Assembly (NCBI RefSeq): GCF_000372725.1
Contig: NW_005202428.1
Location: 1,721,610-1,785,609 of the forward strand
DNA length: 64,000 nt
Source of the DNA: Emiliania huxleyi CCMP1516
Lineage: Eukaryota > Haptophyta > Isochrysidales > Noelaerhabdaceae
Direction of reading: 5' to 3'
Shown here: positions 10,001-20,700 of the stretch, in pieces
Position numbering within the stretch: the stretch's first letter is position 1
How the letters are laid out: each line of letters opens with the position of its first letter
Notes under the pieces: generated by a model
Databases searched by the model: none
What the model was told of the DNA's origin: nothing
Seen by the model: only the letters and a program-made list of their open reading frames with translations
Program-made: the position numbers and the translations under genes

Positions 10001-11722
10001 ACAGCTAACGTGTCGATGGCTCTGATGTGCGCTTGGGCGAGCCTGCTCGTCGATGGAGTCGGCTGGCTCAACGCGTCTGCCGAGGCGACGGCTGGCGGCC
10101 GCACGCTGCTGCTCTCGGCGGTCCTGCCAGTTCGCACCTCGAGTGCAGCTCGCGTCCTGGCGACATCTTACGGCTACGGCCCGATTCCGATGCTGTCGGC
10201 GTACGATGCTGGGACCAACCTTCCCGTGCTGCCGTGGAACACCACCCTCCAAAGGGCGGCTCCGGCCGCGACCTGGGCGCAGCCGCCGTATGCTCCGGCC
10301 ACGACGGCGACGCAGCCACCGTACGACACGCGCTTCTTTGAGCAGCGCGTCGACCACGCGTCTCCCGCAGCCAACGCGACATGGCGTCAGCGCTATCTGA
10401 TCAGTGAAGCGCACTGGGGTGGACCGGGCAGCCCGATACTGTTCTACACCGGCAACGAAGGCCCCATCACCGGCTTCTGGGCAGCCTGCGGCTTTGTGAC
10501 CGAGGTGCTGGCGCCACGGCTCGGCGCGCTAGTCGTCTTCGCAGAGCAGAGGTTTTACGGGGAGAGCCTGCCCTTCGGCCGCATCGGCTCCTTCTCCCCG
10601 GCCGCTCTCGCGCTCCTCACGGCGGAGCAGGTGCTCGCCGACTACGCTCTGCTCCTCACGTCACTCAAGGCGCAGCTTCACGCGGCCGAGAGCAGAGTCG
10701 TCGCCTTTGGCGGCTCTTTTGGCGGCACTCTCGCCACCCTGTTCCGCGCGAAGTACCCGCACGTTGTGGTCGGCGCGCTCGCGGCCTCGGCGCCCCTCGG
10801 CTACTACTCTCCGACGTACTGGAAGGAGCGCGGGGTCGACGAGCTCACCTGGTTCAGGACCGTTGAGCGCGTCTACACTGAGGCAAAGGAGGGCTGCTAC
10901 GAGACGCTCGTACGCGCAGTTCACCTAGCGAACGCCACTGCGCGTTCGGATGGCCGCGCCGCCGCTGCCGCCTTTGGGCTTTGCTCGCCACCAGAGGATG
11001 CGGACGCCTTCGTCTTTTGGGTCACCGAGGCGCTCGAGTCGATGCCGCAGATCGACTACCAGGACGCAGGCTCGCCCGTGAATGCCACGTGCGAGGCGGT
11101 GCGGCGGGAGCTGCAGGGCGCCGAGCTGCTCGCCGCTCTCGCCGCCGTGACGCGCCGCTACTACGGCGTGGCCACCGACGCGTGTCTCCCGCAGACGAGC
11201 GCCCGTAATTTGCAAGTGGCTGGCGGCACGCCGGGGGACGGGCCGGCGCCTGCGTCTAGCTGGGGGTACCAGTCCTGCAGCGAGACGCTGCACCCCTTCT
11301 CGATTCCACCAGGCAGCTGGCGCCCGTACCGCTTCTCTCTCCCCGCGCTCACAGCGCTCTGTCGGCAGTACTACAACGTGACCCCTGACCTCCACCGGCT
11401 CGAGCGCTGGTCCGGCGGCTACGCCATCGCCGGCAAAGACAGCGGCCACTCGAACATCATTTGGTCGAATGGGCGGCGCGACCCGTGGCATGGCGGGGGC
11501 TTCCTCCGCGCAGCGGACGCGTTGCCTGGCGGCGCCGTCTTTGTGATGGACAGCACGGCCCACCACCAGGACCTGCGCCTGCCCCAGACTACCGACCCGC
11601 CGGAGCTCACCAGTGTCCGTGCCATGGAGGAGCGCATCATTCGCGGTTGGCTGCGGGAGTCTGGTGTGGGAGGTGGGGTGGGTGGCCCCTCCCCCAATAC
11701 TGTGCACAGCAGTGTGTCTTAG
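7066..11722 (+). CDS. Multi-enzyme fusion: pectin-acetylesterase/NOTUM - PAN-like - sialate O-acetylesterase - S28 serine peptidase
   Basis: One gene, about 1,539 aa if translation begins at the Met pair at 7066 (the frame is open upstream to 6772). Exon 1 ends at 7872, exon 2 runs 7910-11722. Domains: (1) residues ~1-355, pectin acetylesterase/NOTUM hydrolase, with CMDGSPAGFYL, ELQGGGEC and the nucleophile loop GESAGGIG, continuing across the intron with AHDW and GVFNPACFLHTGF. (2) ~419-508, Cys-rich PAN/apple-like module (ACAAACCADGRCAGALF). (3) ~519-1050, SGNH sialate O-acetylesterase with GGQSNMEFAMP, LVSNNWGGTKLEMW, FVWYQGEADT and AIHP. (4) ~1072-1522, S28 prolylcarboxypeptidase/DPP7-like, with YTGNEGP, FAEQRFYGES, nucleophile AFGGSFGGTLA and C-terminal HHQDL. 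The last three sit in one unbroken frame, so the fusion is not an artefact of exon joining. All four are typical secreted or lysosomal domains, so a signal peptide on a missing first exon is expected. A role in processing acetylated extracellular glycans or glycoproteins is inference. Confidence 0.82.
7873..7909 (+). other. 37-nt hairpin intron of the shared intron family
   Basis: Removal of 7873-7909 (starts GTGAAGAGCGTCTCTTCAC, ends GTGTGAATAG) joins the two acetylesterase exons in phase 0. The 5' end forms CTGTGAAGAG-CGT-CTCTTCACAG, an almost complete hairpin including one exonic base pair. The same core and a related 3' end occur in introns near 37.7 kb and in the KDM5 gene. Confidence 0.7.
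8205..8300 (+). repeat. In-frame tandem duplication in the linker
   Basis: A ~48-bp unit encoding GSHPASTGAAAAPSEA is repeated twice, back to back and nearly identical, between the acetylesterase and the PAN-like module. The frame is kept, so it only lengthens the linker. Confidence 0.85.
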
Positions 11723-12169
11723 TGTGTGTGTGTGGACATACAGAGGTGTGGACAGTGCGGTACACGTGAGACATTGCAGCCCCGGGGCGGCGGCGGGAGC
11801 GCCGCCAGTGGCTAGCAGGGCTGGGCGCGCGAGCGTGAGCGGACAGTGTGAGGGCGAGTCCCGTCGCGGGCTAGCCCGCGCAGCCCAGCAGCAGCACTGA
11901 CAGCACGTATCGGAACTATGACGATGCACCACGTACCCGCTACCCCGTTTTACGCGATCTCCGTCTCTCCGATGACCTCTACGGCTCTACTACGCTAATT
12001 TGCACGCACTAAACGCGAGCGCCGACTCACTAGACACTACTGGAGTTGCAACACGTTTGAGCTTCTCCGGTAAACCTGTGCGCCCTCGGTAGAGGCCGAA
12101 GGAGCACAGTACAGGTGCTTGCCGCCAATTCTTTCCTTGGCGTCTTTTCGTGCGAGCTGCCGAGCTGAT
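11723..12169. other. Intergenic, no gene seen
   Basis: 3' flank of the fusion gene; GT-rich just after the stop, then lower-GC sequence without a recognisable frame. Confidence 0.5.
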
Positions 12170-12550
12170 TCACGGCAGCATTTGCGAGGGGTGGTACGTA
12201 TAAGGGTCACGATTGATCCTCCACGCGACGTCGGACTCGCGCAAAGACTCAGTATCAGCCTTCTGAGATCCCCGCCGCCTGCGGCCCTTCCACCAGATCC
12301 TGATGCGGCCGGGCCTCTTGTTGGTCTTGGGGACTGGCCGGTCGCGAGAGGGATCATCCACGATTCGCAAGGCCGTCGCCTGCAGCCAGTTGATCTTGCC
12401 GTGCCGGCGGTTGAGCTCCCGTCTCCAGCGCCGCTCGTACCGCTCCTCGAGCCCGCTGGACCGGATTGAAGCAAATCCGCCGCCAGTGCGCTGGGCCAAC
12501 CGAGCCCTCGCAGACGCTGCCACGCTGGTCGGTGGGAGGGTTCGGTGCAT
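12170..12550 (-). CDS. Hypothetical basic protein
   Basis: 126-aa frame, very rich in Arg and Trp (LEERYERRWRRELNRRHGK then INWLQATALRIVDDPSRDRP). The composition is more protein-like than the other frames here and the local GC is lower. I recognise no family. It could equally be a remnant of a mobile-element protein or chance. Listed because nothing else explains the stretch. Confidence 0.25.
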   Translation of the reverse strand: MHRTLPPTSVAASARARLAQRTGGGFASIRSSGLEERYERRWRRELNRRHGKINWLQATALRIVDDPSRDRPVPKTNKRPGRIRIWWKGRRRRGSQKADTESLRESDVAWRINRDPYTYHPSQMLP

Positions 12551-12869
12551 TGCGATGCTAGCAGTCGTCAGAAAAAATCAAGCCCGCATGGTCTCAGCGT
12601 GCGGCCACCACAGGCCCGGCCGTCCCCATAGTAGATTCGCGACACAGAGAGTTCTGTGCTATACCTCCAAACGAGATGCCGCCCCCGTCCTTCCCCGGAA
12701 GGTGAAGACTGGTGCCCCGGGGGCGTCGCAGACCTCGCAGTCCGGCAGCCTCTATAGTACAAGTTTCCTATTCAAGCATCGCAGTCCCCGAGCTGAGCCT
12801 CGCAGTCCGCCCCTCGGGGAGTGGGGCAGCTGCCCCGCCCCTGCCGTGGAGGCGGGGGCGGGGTAGGCG

Positions 12870-13496
12870 ATGGACGCGACCTGCGGGGCCACCGTGGGCT
12901 CCGCGGGCGCACAGCCAGCACCGGCGCCGGCACCGGCGCGGCCAAGCACCTGTCCACCTGCATGGAGCGGCGTGCGGTGCGGCGACAGGCGACGCGTACA
13001 CTACCCTTTCAATTGCATCGGCGCTGCATGCGTGGAGAGGGGCGGTGCCAGCGGCTGCACTCGGCACGACGTGGGAACTTTGGCCCAGCCCTACGTCGAC
13101 GCCCAGTGCCGGACGCCGCGCCAGCAGTGGCAGCACATGTGCGTCGCGTGCGACGACGAGCCGAGCAACGCCTGGCGGCAGCAGGCGGAGGCGGAGCGGG
13201 CGGCGGAGGCGGCGGCGCGGTCGGCAGCGCCAGGCGCCGCGGTTGCGGCACCCACCGGCACCAGCGACGACCTCGACGCCCTCGACGACGACATGATGGA
13301 CAGGGCTCTCAAGGCGGCAGAGGCGGCAAAGGCGGGCGGCGCGCCACCCGTCTCTCAGAGACTGTGTCTTGTGAGCTTGTTTGTGTCTGTGTGTCGCTCG
13401 TGCGTGTCGTCATCATCTGTCCAGCGTCCACCCATACCGCGTCGGTGTCCAGTCCGAACTGTTCTTCCCCTTGTCTGTCTATTGGTAGGGAGGTGA
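12870..13496 (+). CDS. Hypothetical Cys-rich protein, boundaries uncertain
   Basis: The frame from 12870 has Cys and His spaced like a small metal-binding or disulfide domain (HYPFNCIGAACVERGG, SGCTRHDVG, QWQHMCVACDDEPSNAW), then an Ala-rich helix and an acidic DDLDALDDDMMDRALKAAE segment. The tail after about 13350 changes character (hydrophobic, GT-rich DNA) and is probably intron or UTR. No family is recognised. Confidence 0.4.
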   Translation: MDATCGATVGSAGAQPAPAPAPARPSTCPPAWSGVRCGDRRRVHYPFNCIGAACVERGGASGCTRHDVGTLAQPYVDAQCRTPRQQWQHMCVACDDEPSNAWRQQAEAERAAEAAARSAAPGAAVAAPTGTSDDLDALDDDMMDRALKAAEAAKAGGAPPVSQRLCLVSLFVSVCRSCVSSSSVQRPPIPRRCPVRTVLPLVCLLVGR

Positions 13497-14960
13497 TGAG
13501 GAGTCAGGTGTGCTAGTCGCTACAGTCGGACGGTTCCGGGCTCGAGTGAGGGCCGCGGTCGCGGTCGCGCGGCTCGCCAGAATGTTTTTTCAAGCGTTGT
13601 GTCATCGTGTAAGTAGGGCTGCCGCCGGGCGTGATCTCGAATAAAATAAATAACTAAAACGGACACACCAAACAAGGGGTGGGAGAAGGACAGGGTCCCC
13701 ACCTGCACGAGCAGGATCTTGTAAGGAAGATTAGGGACACAGGGGAACGGGAGCGGGGAGCGCATCGCGACACGGAGGGGGGCTGGGCAGGGTTCACCCA
13801 CACGACAGGGTCCCAGGGATTCCCAAATAAATAAATAAATTCTTGCATTTTTGCTCCCGGCTGAGGGAGCAAGCAAGCCCACTCAACCCCAAGTACTCAC
13901 CGTTTTACAGTGGTGTTTTTTCCACATCGGCTGCAGCCTCTGCTGGGGCGGAACGCGCGGGGTTTTCGGCGCGATGCCCTCGGCGAGTACACGCTACTGC
14001 TCTGCCGCAAGCTCTCCTGCGCGCGCGTGACGTGTGGGACGCGTGCGCTGCGCTCAAACGTCGCGATTTGGCGATAGGCGCTCGAGCCGGCGCACAGCGG
14101 ATAGGTGCGCCGCGCAGGGGGGGTCGGAGGTGTGAGAGAGGGGGCGTGGGTCGGGCGCGCACCGGCTGGCTCCGGGAGCGGCCGTCACGTCGAGGAGTGG
14201 GGCTGTCGGCGGCTCGAGCGCCGAGGCGAGCTGCTCTGCTGCGCCGCCGACAGCCCCTCTTCCGAGCCGGCGAGTGGAGGCGAGCCGCGGCCGGTGTCGC
14301 TGGTGCGGTGGCGGCGAGGGTTCATCGCCCGGCAGCGAGAGCGCCCTCACTCAAACCACCGGTGTGGAGGGGGGGGGGGGGGGCTGTCGGCGGCCGGTGT
14401 GGCTCTAGGCGCGCCTACGCTGCGCCGCCGCGAGCCTCACTGCCGATCCGGCGCCTGGCGGCGGGGGCGAGCCGCGAACAATCGTCGCTGGTGGTGGTGG
14501 TGCGGCGGCGGCGGCTCGCCCTTCACTCCAGCCGCGGCTCCGTTCCCGCCGCCGCCCACCGCACCTACCACACGCCGCCGAGCAGGCACCCGGCTCAGGG
14601 TGGAGTCGGTCGGGCCGTCGGTGCCGGAGCGGCGGCAGTCCATCGTGCACGTGCACGGCGCCTTTGCGCGCCGCGTTGCGGGGCGAGGCGCGCTTGGCGG
14701 AGCGTGTGGTGCGTGGAGAGGCGTGTGTTGTGGGGCTGTCTGTCCGCTGTGCTGGCTGCAGCCACAGCCTGCAGCTTCGGTGTTTGTGTAAGTCAACTTG
14801 TGCGGCTGGTCGCCTTTTGGCACTGGTGTGTGGCGTCCTGTCTTTCTTGACGTCTAGCGGAACCACCGTGAAGTTCTCCCGCAGGGTTGATCTAGGTGTG
14901 AACAACATCTCGCGCTCAAATCTCCGACTGGTCGTTGCACATCCCATCCCATCCCATCCC
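13497..14960. other. Intergenic with partial inverted copy of the dispersed repeat
   Basis: About 13655-13740 is the reverse complement of the 3' part of the 3-kb/61-kb repeat (GACAGGGTCCCCACCTGCAC and onward). A 15-G run lies at 14369-14383. The rest is GC-rich sequence with overlapping open frames but no domain. The last 25 bases before the next gene are an ATCCC tandem repeat abutting its start codon. Confidence 0.55.
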
Positions 14961-16844
14961 ATGCGCCGCACGCCGCAAGAGGTGCGTCGCCTTCAAGGCC
15001 AGAGAGTCGCGTTGCGCGACCTCGCGAGCCGTACCGAGCTCAACGGTAAGGTGGGCCGTCTCGCGGGAGTTGACGGTGAGCGGTGGAAGGTGGAGCTGGA
15101 CGGCAGCGGCGAGGTGGTGAAGGCTCGCGAGCGCAATCTGGAGCTGACGGGCCTCGCGGAGACCGCCTCGCTCGCTGCCGCGCTCGACGACAAGCCGTAT
15201 GAGTCGTACAAATTGCCGCCGCTGCACCTCCCTCGCTACCACCATTATGTGCGAGCGGAGGCGAATGGACGCCGCGAGCCGACGCTCGAGGACGTGTGTC
15301 TGCTCGAGTACGAAAAGTTCGACGACGGCAGCAAGCTGTGGCCGGTGCTGGAGAAGGAGAGGGAATGGGACCTCGAGGCGCGCCTCCACGACTTCCTGCT
15401 CGCCGACGCCTACGAGCCGCCGAAGGGAGAGGAGCTCAACCGCAAGGCGCCGCTCGCGGCAAAGGCGGCGCGGCGCAAGCGGCGGGAGAGGCTCGAGTAC
15501 TTCCTCTCGAGCGAGAAGCTCCGCGAGCAGATGCTGGAGATGGAGGCGCAGGAGAAGGCCGACCTGCAGCGCGCGCGAAAGGCGAAGAACAAGGCCGACC
15601 AGACGGCGCGCGACAAGGAGGCGCACGCGCACTTCCAGCGCATCACCGTCCACCTCGGCTCCGGCACGCACGCGCCCAACGTCGGCGGTGACATCCAGGA
15701 GGAGCTCCGCGCGATCCAGCGGCGCGACGAGCGGGTGCGCACACCCCCGCTCTCACCTCCACCCCTCCCACCCGCACCGACCCTCCACGCCGCGCACGCT
15801 CAGGAGGGCCGGCGCGCCTTTTCTTTCAAGGAGAATTTTAACATCGCGCGCGACGGCCGGAAGGAGGCGGGGAAGCTCGAGCAGCTCTACATCAAGCACT
15901 GCATGCCCGCCATCTCCCTTTGGCCGAGCGTCGCGTGGCCGACGTACTCCCACGCCTCGCGCTTCGACCACTGGTACACGACCAAGGAGCTCCGCACCTG
16001 CCGCCTCTGCTTCGCCCTCACCGCGCAGAAGATGGACGCCGAGGTGCACGCGGTCCTCCTCGCGTCGCTGCACGCGCGGCTGCGCCTCGAGGAGACCATC
16101 CCGGATGACAAGTGCGACGACTTCATCGACGGCCTCGTCGAGAAGGGCGAGTACGGCACCGCCGCGGACGAGGTCAACTTCGAGTCGTCCGAGCAGCGCC
16201 GCTTCATCGAGGAGAAGTTGAAGAGCGACCTCCGAGAGAGCCGCGCGGAGCGCGGCTGGCTGTGCGGCTGCAAGATGCGCTACCCGATCTGGCGCGAGGG
16301 CGGCGCCTACGGCGGCTGCCGCGACTGCTTCGACGCGCAGCTCGTTCAGATGATAGACACGCGCGCCCTCGGCGCCGACGACCCGCGCAAGAAGGCGTGG
16401 GTCGACGCGCGCACCTACGAGTGGGACGTCCACTACTTCTACCCGATGGCGGACGCGGCGGCGCGAGAGTTGATGCGGAGCGGCTCTTTCACCGAGACGC
16501 ACAAGCAGGAGCTTAGGCAGCGGCTGCGTGCCGCGCGCGCGGCGGATGCGGCGGCAGGGTCGGAGGCCGAGGCGGTGGCTGAGGCGGCAGAGAGGGCGGC
16601 GAGGGAGAAGGCGCTGGCGGAGGCGGCAGGTTGGGCGGCGGCGGCGGCGGCTGAGAGCGCGGGGATCGACGACGCCTCGCTGCCGTCGGCAGCCGCAAGC
16701 GTGGCCGCCACGCCGGGCGCCTTTGCCTCTCGCGTGTGCGCCGACCCCGATTGCGCGGACTGCGCGGCGGAGTTTGAGTGTGTGGCGTGCATGGAGGAGG
16801 ACGGCGAGGAGCCGTGCGAGGATGAGGGCGGCGTGCTGGTGTGA
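14961..16844 (+). CDS. Conserved-looking protein with SH3-like N-terminus and zinc-type Cys pairs, function unknown
   Basis: Start chosen at the ATG following the ATCCC repeats; the frame is open further upstream but without domain content. Residues ~10-60 (VALRDLASRTELNGKVGRLA then GVDGERWKVELDG...VKARERNLEL) match the small SH3-like beta-barrel found with MYND or ankyrin proteins. A charged coiled coil follows (EYFLSSEKLREQMLEMEAQE), then Cys pairs CRLC, CGCKM and CRDC in a region rich in aromatic residues, and an Ala/Glu-rich tail ending with C-x4-C-x2-C clusters. A 69-nt segment (15735-15803, GTGCGC...CTCAG) is pyrimidine-rich, in frame and without stops; it is probably an intron. I cannot name the family. 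The protein is about 605-628 aa. Confidence 0.65.
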   Translation: MRRTPQEVRRLQGQRVALRDLASRTELNGKVGRLAGVDGERWKVELDGSGEVVKARERNLELTGLAETASLAAALDDKPYESYKLPPLHLPRYHHYVRAEANGRREPTLEDVCLLEYEKFDDGSKLWPVLEKEREWDLEARLHDFLLADAYEPPKGEELNRKAPLAAKAARRKRRERLEYFLSSEKLREQMLEMEAQEKADLQRARKAKNKADQTARDKEAHAHFQRITVHLGSGTHAPNVGGDIQEELRAIQRRDERVRTPPLSPPPLPPAPTLHAAHAQEGRRAFSFKENFNIARDGRKEAGKLEQLYIKHCMPAISLWPSVAWPTYSHASRFDHWYTTKELRTCRLCFALTAQKMDAEVHAVLLASLHARLRLEETIPDDKCDDFIDGLVEKGEYGTAADEVNFESSEQRRFIEEKLKSDLRESRAERGWLCGCKMRYPIWREGGAYGGCRDCFDAQLVQMIDTRALGADDPRKKAWVDARTYEWDVHYFYPMADAAARELMRSGSFTETHKQELRQRLRAARAADAAAGSEAEAVAEAAERAAREKALAEAAGWAAAAAAESAGIDDASLPSAAASVAATPGAFASRVCADPDCADCAAEFECVACMEEDGEEPCEDEGGVLV

Positions 16845-17075
16845 GTGTGTGAGAGGGCTGGCTCGTGGCTGAGTGTGACCTTCGGTCCTCGCTCTCGGTC
16901 GCGCGCGGAGTCTGGATTGTCGCCAGTCGCGAGTGCGCGGGTACGCGTGTGCGTGCGGGTCGGCGTGTGTGTGCATGTGTGCGTGTGGACGCGTGCATTC
17001 TCTTTGCGAACACAAGATACACCACACTCTAGCTGTCGCACTGACTGTGACTCACAGTCTGTGTGATGAACGCAC

Positions 17076-17525
17076 ACGCACGCATGAGGTCTACCGATGC
17101 ACAGTACATTCGCGCCACCAAGGACCGCGCGGCACGCACGCGCAGTTGCTGGCCTCGAGGCGCGGTTCCTTGCGCGGCATGCCCTGTGTGTCAGCGCTTC
17201 GTCTCGGAGCCGCTCGACTGTACGAGAGTCGGGCTCCGGCCCTCGGTGCCACGGCAGCGACGGCGCGCTCGGCGGAGCGCTGCGAGGCGGGTGGCGGTGC
17301 GGCGGCTGCTGCTGATGCTCCTGCCGCGCAGAGCCGTCGTGCCGGCGAGAGGTGGCACACAGCTCGAAGGCGGCGTCGGCGACCGCCGCGCTGGCTCTCT
17401 CTCCTCGGCAGACGCCGCTTCGCGTCTCGGCGGCGGCAGCTGCTTCGCCGCGAGAGCGAGGCGACGTACTCGCCTCCGCTCTCGCGGCAGCAGCAAGGAG
17501 CGAACGCGCTGGCAGAGCGCTGGGC
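17076..17525 (+). repeat. Left direct repeat of the Helitron-like element
   Basis: Matches 27664-28105 in the same orientation, starting near GAGGTCTACCGATGCACAGT and ending near GAACGCGCTGGCAGAGC, at roughly 90% by eye with several small indels. It lies upstream of the Rep gene and probably contains its promoter. A weaker match may extend about 50 bp outward. Confidence 0.85.
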
Positions 17526-17712
17526 TGGTCGAGGAAGGCGAACCCGAAGGTCTGTTTTTCCTTTTTTGTCTGAATCGCTTATCCGGGCTGATGAAATAAC
17601 ATCAACCGTTCTGACCTCACGTTACTTCAAAACCTGTAACGTCGACCAGGCACGAACGCAGCGACCAGGCGCGAACGCAGCGACCATCCGAGCGAATCTT
17701 TCCGTCGCTGGC

Positions 17713-20700
17713 ATGCATGTCGACAGAGTTGAGCCATTCGCAGGCGGTTTGAGAGTGTACTTTACGGAGAATGGCGTGCAGCGTCATCAGGCCTACTCGC
17801 GGTTCGCCGGTCGCTCACTCTCCGTGGAGCAGCAAGCTGCACTAGATGCGGCAGTGTCGGCGATCCGAGGAGTGGCGGCGATCCGAGGCAGTGGCGGCGG
17901 AGGAGGTGGCGGCGGCAATCGTCGCGGCGGTGGCGGCGGCAGTGGCGGCGGCAGTGGCGGCGGCGGCGCCGCCGACAGAGGCAGAGGCGGCGGCAGAGGC
18001 AGAGGCGGCGGCGGCAGCGACGGCGTAGGTGGCGGCGGCGGCGGCGTGGGCGAGGCGGGTGACGACGACGCGGCGCACGAGCTGCTGCTTCCGGGCGACG
18101 ACGCGGCGCGCGAGGTGCTCGGTCGGGCGAACCGGGCGACGGGCTTCGAGTTTTCAGAGCCAGCCCGAGCTGTCGAGCGCGTCCTCGCTGAGGCGGCCGA
18201 CGAGCTTGCTGCGGAGGTGTCCGACGCGGTGCGCGCGGCCACCGTCTGCATTGTCGACACGGGCTTCGTCACGCCGGGGGATACAGAGAGGATTTTCGGC
18301 GATATGCGTGACACGACCAACCTGTCCAAGCCACTCCATGCGTGCGCCGGCTGTGGCGTCCGCCACCCGCAGCGGCCCTGCCGAGCCGTCCGCCTCTCCC
18401 AGCTCGACGTGCTCGAGGCTGAAGACGGCCTTTCTTGCCTCGCCTTTGATCAGCCGGACGAGGAGGAGCTCGCCGCCCTGCCGTCCGTCCAACTCTTGGG
18501 CGCCGACGGCTTGGCGCGAGAGCCGGTCTGGCTCGGCCAGGCCAGGGCCTTCTATCCTAGCGGCGAACCTGACCGAACCTCGTCGCAGCTTTGGCGGCGG
18601 CACCGATGGCACCTGCACCCCAACCTTGTCGAGGAGGTGCTGGATGACACGGGCGAGGTGGTGGACGCCGAGGCGAGGCTGTGCTCGACGTGCGAGGCGG
18701 CGGCGAGGTCGCCCACGGGCTCCCTCACCGTTGACGCGGTGAGAGCGCTGCGCCCGCGCCGCTCGCTCATGGGCGGCGTCGACTTTGGCGGCATGGACAA
18801 GCTCGGCATGGACGAGACGCCCTCGGCAGTCGAGCAGATGATGCTAGCCGATGAGCGCTTATACGGCGTTTTGGTGAAGGTGGTGCCGGACTCGCAGGGC
18901 GGCGGGCGCTCACAGGAAGGCGTCTACAAGTTCTCGGGGTCGATGGTGGCCTTTATGCAGCAGCGCGCCGAGGCGCTCGGGCAGATATTTTCCTCGGACA
19001 GGGTGGACGATGTGATGGCGGCCTTCCGAGTCAACTTTGTCGACGCGCACAACAAGCGCGGCGCGCTCGAGGCGCGCGCGCTGCCAAGGCTCGGGCCTTG
19101 CAGGGTGCGGCCGCACGTGCTGTACAACTACGCTCTCGTACAGTCTGCCGTCGCGACCTGGGCGCGCGATCTCGGCGTCCAGGTCAAGGGCGACTTTCCG
19201 CCGCCGGTCTGGCCCGAGGTGCAGGCTGCGGCCAAGCGCGCGAGCGATGGCATTCGCCGGACGGCGGTGCACACGACCGACGAGAGGGCCGAGCGAGCAG
19301 TCGCGGCCTCTGACTATGCCGGCACGCGTGCCAACGCCCGCTCGCCAGAGGAGGCGGCGCAGCACGACGACGGCATCGAGTGCGCCGATGGAGACATCAC
19401 CTTGTCCTCGGCCGCCATCTTTAACGCCAACGACGTGCAGGACGAGACGGACCGGGCAAAGTTCCAGGCGGCGGCGGCAGCGCTCGGGTTTGCACACGCG
19501 GGCGGCGAGGCGAGCGGCGAGGCGGGCGGGGTCGCCGCTCCCGACGCTCTTGGCCAGTTTGACGAGGACCTCGTCGACCCCGGAGGTGGCGGTGGCGGCA
19601 ATGGGCTGCCTAGGGGCGGTGTGGGCGGCGGCGGCGGCGTCGATGGTGGCGGCGGCGTCGATGGTGGCGGCGGCGACGGCGACGGCGATGGCGATCCGCT
19701 CGCTTCAGCAGCCGCCGCTCGCGCTGCTCCCGTCGATGGCAACGGCAGCAGCGAGGGCGGTGAGGGGCTGCCGTCGAGCGGCGGTGTCGGCGGCGGCGGC
19801 GGATGTGGTGGGCGGTCATTCGGCGACGACCTCACCAACAGGCGGCGGGGGCCTGCGTCATCGCCGCCCAAGGACCGCAGCGGGGGCGCCTCCACGGCCG
19901 GACGGCCGGACGCCGTGCTTAGAGCAGGCTTTGATGGGGGCGGTGGCGGCGGTGGGGACGGTGGCGGCGGCGGGGACGGTGGCGGCGACGGCGGTGGCGA
20001 CGGCGGCGGCGGGCTTGGCAGTGGCGACAGGGGCGTCCATGTGCAGTATCAACTGGACGACCTCTCGGATAGCGACGATGGCATGTTTCCGAATTCGATG
20101 TTTCCGCCTTCGGAGAGGGGCGGGTCGGAGAGGGGCGGGTCGGAGAGGGGCGACTCGGGCTCCGGCTCCGAGGACATGTGGGAGAGCCCTCCGCGACCTC
20201 AGGCGTCGCCTCGCCCCGCGGCGCCGCAAGCCGGCCCGTCGGGCGCCGCCTCCCCGCCGGCTGCGCGCACCGTCAACGTGGGGCGCGCCAACGAGGCGAC
20301 CAACGAGTTTACGGACAACGACAAGATCATCTACGGCGCGTTCTGGCACCGCTTCATGTTTCGGCGCGGGCTGCAGGGCGTCGCGTCGGTCGACGCCATG
20401 ACGGCGCAGCACCTGCTCTTCCAGTTCGACGGGCGCTTCGCTCACGACTTGATGTTCATCTACTGCCTCGCTGACCAGACGCGGCGGCACGCGGTCACGC
20501 GCTCGGTGTCGGCGCGCTGCAAGACCGGGCATGGCGCGGCGGACGAGTTCATCAGCATGGTGGCCGACTCCAGCTTCGGCGAGAAGGTCGCCGAAGCGAT
20601 CCGCAACCCGCGCAGCGACGCGGGCTTCGAGGCGCTCGCCACGCCTCGGCCTCTCCAAGCCAGGGTCGCTCCCTCCCCGCCAACTGCTCCCTCGTGCCTC

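Noticed and set aside
13843-14850. Long plus-strand open frame (335 codons)
   Set aside because: Several overlapping frames on both strands are equally open at this GC content; no domain, composition is Arg/Ala filler.
16933-17712. Coding N-terminal extension of Rep through the left direct repeat
   Set aside because: The frame is open, but the same stretch in the right repeat is interrupted and reads as Arg/Ala filler; probably promoter/terminal DNA.
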